DNA of 11,252 nucleotides from NCBI GenBank assembly GCA_934481345.1, contig CAKSPF010000023.1:1-11252 (forward strand). The letters run 5' to 3'. The notes below the pieces were generated by a model. That model was given only the letters and a program-made list of their open reading frames with translations. It was not told where the DNA came from and did no database searches. Made by a program: the position numbers and the translations under genes. The DNA comes from an uncultured Clostridia bacterium. Its GTDB lineage: Bacteria; Bacillota; Clostridia; UMGS1810. Each line of letters opens with the position of its first letter. The first letter of the stretch is position 1. Positions 5,595-11,252 of the stretch are shown here, one piece after another.

Positions 5595-5972
5595 ATGGCA
5601 AACACAATTTTTGAACAAACAGGCGGTACTTATACGCAGGTGGGCGACTATATGTTGCCCGATTTATTACCGGCGGAAGAAGAAAAAGAAGCGGATATCG
5701 GCGTTTGGGGAATGAGGCATAAACGATATTTGAAGCAAAATCATAAGGTGCGTTACTACAATTTGCTGACAAGCGGTAAGCTCAATTCATATCTTGCAGA
5801 TATTGAACAGCAGGCTCAAGACCTTTTTCTCCGGCTGGTAAAAGACCTCGCCGAAAAAGAAAATGTAACCGAGGAACTCAAAGCAACCGATATGATGCGT
5901 TGGGTGCAAAAGATGAATAATGTTCGTAATAGAGCAACAGAAATTGTAAATTCGGATTTAATCTTCACCTAA
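5595..5972 (+). CDS. tnpV: TnpV-like transposon-encoded protein
   Basis: This 125-residue protein resembles TnpV, named from the clostridial Tn4451/Tn4453 transposons. Recognisable blocks are the acidic LPDLLPAEEEKEADIGVWGMRHKRYL (split by family as a tyrosine/leucine start and the GxWGxxHxRYLK core, about 20-47), LLTSGKLNSYLADIEQQAQ (57-75), and the C-terminal VTEELKATDMMRWVQKMNNVRNRA (91-114). It has no signal peptide or membrane segment and its molecular role is unknown; such proteins recur beside mobilization genes in Firmicute elements. GGAGG is 8 bases before the ATG. It is the last plus-strand gene and runs into a bidirectional terminator 7 bp after its stop. Tn4451 itself uses a large serine recombinase, so its presence here with a tyrosine integrase shows that this gene travels with the mobilization module. 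Confidence 0.82.
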   Translation: MANTIFEQTGGTYTQVGDYMLPDLLPAEEEKEADIGVWGMRHKRYLKQNHKVRYYNLLTSGKLNSYLADIEQQAQDLFLRLVKDLAEKENVTEELKATDMMRWVQKMNNVRNRATEIVNSDLIFT

Positions 5973-5979
5973 AATTATA

Positions 5980-6012
5980 CCGAGTATAACTTGTTTCAAA
6001 AGTTATACTCGG
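5980..6012. terminator. Bidirectional terminator between backbone and defence operon
   Basis: A perfect 13-bp stem, CCGAGTATAACTT (5980-5992) with AAGTTATACTCGG (6000-6012), encloses the 7-base loop GTTTCAA. It is centred between the converging tnpV stop (5972) and the Shedu gene stop (6023). Plus-strand readout continues CACTCTTTTG and minus-strand readout continues TATAATTTTAG, both with short T-runs. It should end both the mobilization operon and the defence operon and limit antisense transcription. Confidence 0.85.
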
Positions 6013-6022
6013 CACTCTTTTG

Positions 6023-7009
6023 CTAAAATGGTAACTCATCGTCATCTGTAGTATCAACATCTTCAGTTATTCCCAATACATTTTTAGCACGGAATAAAAG
6101 ATGATCATATGTAAGAATTGATATTTGATTGTATGCAGCATTGAGTATTCTATAAGCTTCTCGCTGTTCATCGTTCCAATCATTAGAACGCCCAAAAATC
6201 AAAATACATCGTGGTTTTATTACTTTACTTTTTGTCTTTTCGATAAATTTAACACTATTTGCTTCACGCTCAATAGCATAAATATAGTTGAGGCATTGAG
6301 TGATAGCTTTAACTAAATCAGTGGAAGGAACATAATTATTATGATCTTTTGTTGCAGACCAAAACTGCAAACCATTTGGCTTTTTTATTTCCACCAAATC
6401 CACGAACCCGTCAAAAGCACGCATTATATAGTCAGCGATATTCTCGGTATCTATATTTCGCTCATCGATAATTTGTGCAAAATCTGAACCAAGAACCCAT
6501 TTGTTTTCAGAGAACCAATTCTGCCAAAAAGACTCATGCAATGTTTCTTCAAGATTTCTTTCAAAATCAATAAGGGCATCTTTCTTTTTTATGGATGTTG
6601 CAGCAACAAATACATTATCAGACAGAATTCCTTTTTCAATCAGAAGTTCGGCAGTGTCGCTATTCTTTTCAACTAACTCTTTAAATTTGTTTATAAGCTC
6701 TTCATCATCATCAGATACATTTATATATTTTCCGGAGCCAAGATTTACAGGAACATAATATTCAGAAATATAACTGATAAGAGCATTTAATTCTTCGTTG
6801 TCTAATGTAAGTTCACTTTTTGGCTTTTGAGTTTCAACATTTCCAAATGGAAGTGTATATCTTCCGATTTTTAATGAAACATCTATTTTTTCGGAATGTT
6901 TATGAGGAATACTCATTAACATGGCTTGAGAATAAACCCTTGATTTAGTTATTAATACACGTGGTTTTGCGTAGTCTATTCCTTTGGCAGAAGTTTTTAT
7001 TTCATTCAT
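6023..7009 (-). CDS. sduA: Shedu-family anti-phage nuclease (SduA, DUF4263)
   Basis: This 328-residue protein carries the DUF4263 nuclease domain of Shedu defence protein SduA (about 148-310). Visible features are the family block ESFWQNWFSENKWVLGS (159-175), the PD-(D/E)xK core D204...E207-I-K209 in FVDLVEIKKP, a helix with Q238 (AITQCLNYI), and ILIFGRSNDW plus ISILTYDHLL at the end. SduA proteins assemble into oligomers and cut DNA upon phage infection. The N-terminal ~145 residues are not recognised and probably form the regulatory region that differs between Shedu types. The last residues, DDDELPF, resemble the SSB acidic tip. GAGG is 7 bases before the ATG and overlaps the TGA of the specificity gene 9 bp upstream, so it is co-translated with the restriction-modification genes. 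All core catalytic residues are present. Family confidence is high; function with its neighbours is inferred. Confidence 0.86.
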   Translation of the reverse strand: MNEIKTSAKGIDYAKPRVLITKSRVYSQAMLMSIPHKHSEKIDVSLKIGRYTLPFGNVETQKPKSELTLDNEELNALISYISEYYVPVNLGSGKYINVSDDDEELINKFKELVEKNSDTAELLIEKGILSDNVFVAATSIKKKDALIDFERNLEETLHESFWQNWFSENKWVLGSDFAQIIDERNIDTENIADYIMRAFDGFVDLVEIKKPNGLQFWSATKDHNNYVPSTDLVKAITQCLNYIYAIEREANSVKFIEKTKSKVIKPRCILIFGRSNDWNDEQREAYRILNAAYNQISILTYDHLLFRAKNVLGITEDVDTTDDDELPF

Positions 7010-7018
7010 AGTTTAACC

Positions 7019-7984
7019 TCATATTTTATCGCTATAGGGCAAAGATTTCATAAAATTTTCCATATATTCAAAATCTGGAATACAATTTCCGTCATCATCT
7101 GTTATTGGCACATTATCTTTTAAAATAACAGGAAGCTTGATTTGCAATTTTTTAGTTGCTTCCAATTGTATCTGTCTACCATAGTGAAATCGATATGCTT
7201 CACTTTTTATAACTGCACACATAAATAAACCAATATACTTATTACATTTGAATTTTGGGAAAAGGACAACGGCATCATGAGATGCAGCAAAAGGTTTAGG
7301 TTGATAAAAAACAGTTAGTTGAGCTTTGCCCACAGTAATGGTATTAGCTGGGAACGCTGCGGGTAAATTAGTCATCCTCATTATTCCATTGTTTTTCTCT
7401 CCGGCAGCAATTAAAGGAGTGTTCCCCGTTGTATATGTTCCTTCGGGATGAAATGTGCCCTTATCAAAATCAAACAGTTGCTCCAAGCCGAATTTTTTCC
7501 ATTTAGTAGGATTAAATGGGACGTCATCTTTGCTTGCACGATTAAGATATGTTTTCATACTGGGAATCGAATAAGATTTGACCCAGGCTGGAATATCTTT
7601 AGGTGATGGTATCTCTAAAAATTTCAAAGAAGCATTAGCTTGACGCCCATAATTATATTTATATTGATTTAATCTTATACAGGCAGCATAATACAATAAT
7701 TCTTGATCTGATAATTTTATTAACGGTTTTAAACACGCCACATGATATGCCGTGTAATAGGGTTCGGTCTGCAAAAATGTTTCGAGTACAGAGCCGTTTA
7801 ATGCCACTGATAGAGTATGGGCAGGAAGAGGTAACAAATCAGCTATAGGATCAATTCTGCATGCCACACCATTGTTTTTAGACGATCTATTTACAAAAGG
7901 TATACCTTGCTGCGATGTGCTCATATTACACAATTCGAGACCGTGACCAGGAAGAATTTCAAATATCTTACTTACTGAAATCAT
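7019..7984 (-). CDS. Specificity (S) subunit of a BcgI-like restriction-modification system
   Basis: This 321-residue protein is the DNA-recognition subunit partnering the fused nuclease-methyltransferase upstream. It has two target-recognition halves: residues ~3-128, ending NQYKYNYGRQANASLKFLEI, and ~161-286, containing WKKFGLEQLFDF, an ITVGKAQLTVFY strand region and AYRFHYGRQIQLEATKKLQI. The YGRQ motif at 112-115 and 268-271 marks the internal duplication, one half per half-site of a split target. The C-terminal PDFEYMENFMKSLPYSDKI is typical of BcgI-type and related S proteins. Length is close to the ~340 residues of BcgI B. Its ATG (GAGGAG 7 bases upstream) lies within the last codons of the upstream gene, overlapping by 17 bp. 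The recognition sequence cannot be predicted. A type I HsdS is excluded mainly by the absence of an HsdR helicase. Confidence 0.85.
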   Translation of the reverse strand: MISVSKIFEILPGHGLELCNMSTSQQGIPFVNRSSKNNGVACRIDPIADLLPLPAHTLSVALNGSVLETFLQTEPYYTAYHVACLKPLIKLSDQELLYYAACIRLNQYKYNYGRQANASLKFLEIPSPKDIPAWVKSYSIPSMKTYLNRASKDDVPFNPTKWKKFGLEQLFDFDKGTFHPEGTYTTGNTPLIAAGEKNNGIMRMTNLPAAFPANTITVGKAQLTVFYQPKPFAASHDAVVLFPKFKCNKYIGLFMCAVIKSEAYRFHYGRQIQLEATKKLQIKLPVILKDNVPITDDDGNCIPDFEYMENFMKSLPYSDKI

Positions 7985-9932
7985 TATTATTCTCCTCGTC
8001 GTTTGAAATTTCTGACAAATCCATTTGATTTAACTGGAATATTAAATATTTCTTGATTTCCAATTCAAAAGCACTTTGATCAAGTTTTGAGTAATCTGTT
8101 TTTGCATAACGTTCCCAACAGCATTCATCAGTTCCATCTAAGCATTGCCAAATTCCTATGTTGGGATCATCAATCGTCCGTTTGAACGATTTGATCCATC
8201 GTTCTTTCGCTTCAAGCGCCTTTGAACCATCGGGAATCCTTCCAACGCCTTTTTTCCACTTGTAACCATCGTCTTTCCAGTTTCCTAAATATGTGGGTAT
8301 TTCTTTGTCGTGAGGCTCTTGAGCTTTAAACAACATTATACACGGAACAGTTCCAATAGGTCTAAAAAGTTCAATAGGCATACTCATAACAGCCACCAAA
8401 GTATGTTTCTGCATGATTTGCTGCCTCATAAGCTTATTTTCCTCGGCATATGCACACGCAATAGGAATGATGGAACACACTAAACTTCCTTTTTCAACGG
8501 TGTCGCATAAGAAATCAACAAATTGTAACGGCGAATAAATAGAACCACTGTAAGGCGGATTTATCATCCCAACAGTTGGCTTTTTGCTCCTTAAAGATTC
8601 TTGGTGATCAAAGCATGAACCATAATACATATTAGCTTTTCCGTCGCCACGCAAAATCATATTAGAACAACCAAGCGAAAACATTAATTTATCGTCGTCA
8701 CAACCGATTAGACGGCTTGTTTTTATTTTTTCTTTTTCATCCTCCGAATTGGGGGATTTTTCGGCAAGTTTGAACATACGGTTCATTGCAGAAACCAAAA
8801 ATCCGCCTGTGCCAGAACACGGATCAAGAACAACATCATCCATTTGCAAGTTAACCAAATCGCAGAATAACTCTGTGATGTGAGGAGGAGTTAGTACAAT
8901 TCCACTTGATTGGTCACCTTTGGCATATCTCAAAAATTCACTATAAAATTTGCCAATAATATCAAGAGAAAAGTCACCCTGCATACACGGGTATACTTTG
9001 GCTTTCAATGTATCCAAAACAGAACGAAGAACACGTGCATTGTCTTTGAGCATGCCTGGCTGATTAAAGACATCCTTAAACCGTGTAAGAACCATAGAAA
9101 ACTTAAAAGAGTCTTGAACTTTTAATTCTTCCAACTCTGTTTCCATAGAATCACCCAATAATTTTAGCAGTTTCTTCTCAGAAATTTTCTTATCGCGATA
9201 ACTGTTTATGAAAACAGGATCACGCAAAACCAAAAGCAATCCACTTATAAGCAAACTTCTGTCAATAGGAGGAACACTTGCATCATAAAGAGTTTGATTC
9301 AAATCTTGGGCAACACTTAGGGCGTCTTTTTCCAAAATAGTTCTCTTGATAGTGTTTATGGAATCAAATGCTTGTGTATATTCTTTGTACGACAAAATGG
9401 AATGAATGTTCAAATTTACGAATGGTCCTTTTTCGTCCTCAATATGTATGCGTCCTTTTTCCCAAGCAAAAGTATCTATTCTATAATTATCTGGTGTACC
9501 GCTGACAGCGATGGCAATCACATCGTAATTAGCAGACAAATACTTGGCGTAATGTAAAGCACCTTCCACGGAATACCTGCTAATAACTTTAGAATTTCGA
9601 ACAAGGATTCCTTCTTCTCGCAATTTTTTGCTACTATGATTTGCAATTTTAGGCTTACATTCAACAACAATAGCCAAATTATTATGGGTGTTGATGATAA
9701 TAAATTCAGGCTTGCCATAATCAGCATCGTCTGTCCATAAAATATCCGGATTCGTATTACACTTTGAAGCATGCTGAAACAGTTCAAGCAATTCGCTGTT
9801 TTGCTTATAACTATCCTGCTCATAGACAATAAGATGATTTTCATCTTCACTTACAGAAGGAAGTGGGAATCCAGAAAAGATAAGCTGTTGTCTTAAAAAA
9901 TCTACAATTGGTTGTTCCATGATTTTTGCCAT
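7968..9932 (-). CDS. BcgI-like fused restriction nuclease and N6-adenine methyltransferase
   Basis: This 654-residue bifunctional enzyme both cuts and methylates DNA when joined to its S subunit. The N-terminal domain (about 1-180) is a PD-(D/E)xK nuclease: PE at 75-76 (KPEFIII) and E91-C-K93 (IVVECKP). A helical linker (190-320) leads to an HsdM-like gamma-type methyltransferase (about 325-545) with FYSEFLRYA, the AdoMet motif I DPCSGTGGF (370-378) and catalytic motif IV NPPY (458-461). The C-terminal ~100 residues are charged. Length is close to BcgI A (about 637 residues) and there is no ATP-dependent helicase, so type IIB/IIG rather than type I; BcgI-type enzymes cut on both sides of a bipartite site. 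GGAGG is 9 bases before the ATG. It begins 45 bp after abiEii with no terminator between, suggesting shared transcription. All key residues are intact. Confidence 0.93.
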   Translation of the reverse strand: MAKIMEQPIVDFLRQQLIFSGFPLPSVSEDENHLIVYEQDSYKQNSELLELFQHASKCNTNPDILWTDDADYGKPEFIIINTHNNLAIVVECKPKIANHSSKKLREEGILVRNSKVISRYSVEGALHYAKYLSANYDVIAIAVSGTPDNYRIDTFAWEKGRIHIEDEKGPFVNLNIHSILSYKEYTQAFDSINTIKRTILEKDALSVAQDLNQTLYDASVPPIDRSLLISGLLLVLRDPVFINSYRDKKISEKKLLKLLGDSMETELEELKVQDSFKFSMVLTRFKDVFNQPGMLKDNARVLRSVLDTLKAKVYPCMQGDFSLDIIGKFYSEFLRYAKGDQSSGIVLTPPHITELFCDLVNLQMDDVVLDPCSGTGGFLVSAMNRMFKLAEKSPNSEDEKEKIKTSRLIGCDDDKLMFSLGCSNMILRGDGKANMYYGSCFDHQESLRSKKPTVGMINPPYSGSIYSPLQFVDFLCDTVEKGSLVCSIIPIACAYAEENKLMRQQIMQKHTLVAVMSMPIELFRPIGTVPCIMLFKAQEPHDKEIPTYLGNWKDDGYKWKKGVGRIPDGSKALEAKERWIKSFKRTIDDPNIGIWQCLDGTDECCWERYAKTDYSKLDQSAFELEIKKYLIFQLNQMDLSEISNDEENNNDFSK

Positions 9933-9977
9933 TGTTAGTTTCCTCCTTTCACACTTATAGCGTGCATATCAATAATT

Positions 9978-10871
9978 TTATTTCCACTCGTTTTCTGATG
10001 CAGTCCAATGTGCGGTAAATGCCGTACTTTTTGCTGCTTTGATTGGTTCTGCAAGGAAAAGGTTTATTGTTTCGATTACTTTGCTGAAATCATCGGTTTT
10101 AGTATCTATCTTCCTGCAAAATGCTTTCCATTTCTTTTGCATTGCGTCATTTTCGGCAAAAGCCATAACTTGCTCAAACTGTTCAATGGTAAAGCTATGC
10201 CCACGGTTTTCAAAGGTCTTTTTCAGCGCTTCCGCCAGCGTAGCTCCGTCAAAATCGAACTTATTGGCAAGATAATAAATATCATAATAATCTTTCATTC
10301 GGCTTGAAAATTCCATTAAATCGAGAATTGCATCGAGCTTTTCGGCAATTGTCGTTTCCAGCGAATATGTATTTACAGTCGGAGAAGTGAAATCGTCAAG
10401 CTGTGTAGGAATTTTTCGTTTTTCTTGCTTTGGGACAATTACATCGCCCACGCCGAAATCAATGCTGAAAGGTGTTCTCGTATTCTTGATATGTGCAACG
10501 AGTGATGCACCGATACCGGCATATTTCTTTGCAACAGCAATGGGTGCAACATCTGTTATCTCAAATGTAACAAATCCATTTTCAGTAGGTGTTGCGATAA
10601 TTTCTTCAAGCACAACTCGCAGCTGTTCGGGAGTGTTCGGCATTTGTCGAAGCAAAAAATCAACATCGACTGTTACTCTGCTGTCAAATTCGGTAAGGGA
10701 ATAGATAAACAATCCGCCTTTGAGAACAAAATTTTCTGCGTATTTTGACTTTTCAAGTCTGCGCAAAAATTCTTCCTGACAAAAGAGTTGTAAGCAAAGT
10801 TGATAACTTCTTCCACTTGCCTGTGCCTTATTCTTTAATCGTGTAAGCACAGACGCTGCAATATCAGCCAT
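9978..10871 (-). CDS. abiEii: AbiEii/AbiGii-type nucleotidyltransferase toxin
   Basis: This 297-residue protein is the toxin of an AbiE type IV toxin-antitoxin and abortive-infection system, a DNA polymerase beta-like nucleotidyltransferase that inhibits growth, with known members modifying tRNA. The conserved motifs are in order: LKGGLFIYSL (50-59), R65 with DVDFL (69-73, catalytic D69 and D71), SIDFGVGD (136-143, third acid D138), TIAEKLDAI with K178, and RMKDYYDIYYL (191-201). It starts with an ATG preceded by GGAGG and overlaps the antitoxin stop by 8 bp (ATGGCTGA), coupling toxin synthesis to antitoxin. The protein appears complete. It lies directly upstream of the restriction-modification genes and may form the front of the same operon. 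Confidence 0.92.
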   Translation of the reverse strand: MADIAASVLTRLKNKAQASGRSYQLCLQLFCQEEFLRRLEKSKYAENFVLKGGLFIYSLTEFDSRVTVDVDFLLRQMPNTPEQLRVVLEEIIATPTENGFVTFEITDVAPIAVAKKYAGIGASLVAHIKNTRTPFSIDFGVGDVIVPKQEKRKIPTQLDDFTSPTVNTYSLETTIAEKLDAILDLMEFSSRMKDYYDIYYLANKFDFDGATLAEALKKTFENRGHSFTIEQFEQVMAFAENDAMQKKWKAFCRKIDTKTDDFSKVIETINLFLAEPIKAAKSTAFTAHWTASENEWK

Positions 10872-11252
10872 TCAGCAACACCTCCATCAGTTCGGTAACC
10901 TTTTTATACACACGCAATTTTTGGGAATAAGCAGAAAGATTATTCAGATTCTTTTTGTCGTCTTTTACATAAGCGTTAATGGCCTTGTTGAAAATTTCGT
11001 TATCTAATCTTGAACGATATTTGAAACAATCACATATTGTTCGCTCACGGTCATATATAGGCAGCTTAACCCCATTGAAGTTGTCGGTGATTTTCCCAAG
11101 TTCATACAACTCGGGCTGCATATAATAAGGTTGAATAGCAAGCGAATCAACTTTTAACTTTGTTCTTGACATTGAACGAGGCACAGCTATTGACCATTTT
11201 CGTGGTGCAAAGTCGCTGTAACCATAGTGAAACAATGCAGATTCAACACAAA
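10864..11252 (-). CDS. abiEi: AbiEi antitoxin and autoregulator, C-terminal part (start beyond window)
   Basis: Partial gene: the frame is open to the window edge, with CVES ahead of ALFHYGYSDF, so translation starts outside and the N-terminal winged-helix DNA-binding domain is missing from view. The visible ~128 residues form the AbiEi C-terminal antitoxin domain. Landmarks are SALFHYGYSDFAP, WSIAVPRSMSRTK, the central IYDRERTICDCFKYRSRLD, FNKAINAYVKDDKKN and the end LRVYKKVTELMEVLL. AbiEi proteins neutralise AbiEii without stable binding (type IV) and repress their operon by binding inverted repeats upstream. It is first in the visible defence cluster and overlaps abiEii by 8 bp. The promoter and operators would lie to the right of 11252. 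Confidence 0.87.
   Translation of the reverse strand, partial: CVESALFHYGYSDFAPRKWSIAVPRSMSRTKLKVDSLAIQPYYMQPELYELGKITDNFNGVKLPIYDRERTICDCFKYRSRLDNEIFNKAINAYVKDDKKNLNNLSAYSQKLRVYKKVTELMEVLLNG

Larger units (their letters stand above)
175..11252. mobile_element. Integrative and mobilizable element inserted at guaA (left part, right end not seen)
   Basis: Everything after the guaA stop codon reads as one mobile element. It carries a repressor, an excisionase-like protein, a tyrosine integrase, a MobC-like protein, a RepA-like ATPase, an oriT-like region, a MobV relaxase and a TnpV-like protein, followed by a defence operon. Base composition falls sharply at about 175. No VirD4-type coupling protein, VirB4 or other conjugation gene is present in the window, so the element is mobilizable rather than self-transmissible as far as can be seen. 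The right boundary and the second attachment repeat must lie beyond 11252. The exact left boundary is inferred from the guaA stop and is not proven by a matching direct repeat. A composite of two nested elements cannot be excluded. Confidence 0.8.

Noticed and set aside
7968..9932. Type I restriction-modification (HsdM/HsdS) reading of the two genes
   Set aside because: The methylase has its own N-terminal PD-(D/E)xK nuclease (P75-E76, E91-C-K93) and no HsdR helicase gene is present, so a BcgI-like system fits better.
9933..9977. Separate promoter for the restriction-modification genes in the gap after abiEii
   Set aside because: A TATAAG is present on the minus strand, but no acceptable -35 box lies at the right distance; not supported as a promoter.
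1..11252. tRNA, rRNA, CRISPR arrays or insertion sequences
   Set aside because: No cloverleaf-like sequence, regular spacer-repeat array, or IS transposase with terminal inverted repeats was seen on either strand.

Overview
The window looks like the left part of an integrative and mobilizable element (IME) in a low-to-medium GC Bacillota genome, probably a gut clostridium. The evidence for Bacillota is the strong AGGAGG-type ribosome binding sites, an exact-consensus housekeeping promoter, a MobV-type relaxase and a TnpV-type gene. The species cannot be named from the sequence. Bases 1-174 are the 3' end of the host guaA gene (GMP synthase), visibly richer in G+C than everything after it. The 3' end of guaA is a known integration site for islands that use tyrosine recombinases, so the element most likely starts at the guaA stop codon and continues past base 11252. 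The far attachment site is not in the window.

Left end and control region (175-1407): short tandem repeats just inside the junction are candidate integrase or excisionase sites. A strong hairpin terminator at 342-383 is followed by a leftward pair, an XRE-family repressor and a 64-residue protein of unknown function. Upstream of the repressor lie divergent promoters. The rightward one has perfect TTGACA/TATAAT boxes spaced 17 bp apart. A TTTAGTATA motif occurs once in each promoter, as expected for operators of the repressor.

Mobility backbone, plus strand (1408-5972): a small excisionase-like protein, a tyrosine integrase, a ribbon-helix-helix MobC-like accessory protein and a RepA-like RecA-fold ATPase are packed with overlaps or minimal gaps. 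A 274-bp non-coding stretch full of inverted repeats (probable oriT and/or replication origin) follows, then a MobV relaxase and a TnpV-like protein. No coupling protein or type IV secretion gene is visible, so transfer would need a helper conjugative element.

Defence cargo, minus strand (6023-11252): five genes read leftward, toward the backbone. They are abiEi (N-terminus outside the window), abiEii, a BcgI-like fused nuclease-methyltransferase, its specificity subunit, and a Shedu-type (SduA, DUF4263) nuclease. Gaps are 43 bp or less and two pairs overlap, so this is probably one operon. A bidirectional terminator at 5980-6012 separates it from the backbone. The points most worth attention are the placement of a Shedu nuclease as the last gene of a BcgI-like restriction-modification operon, and the C-terminus of that Shedu protein, DDDELPF, which closely resembles the acidic tip of bacterial single-stranded DNA-binding protein (SSB).
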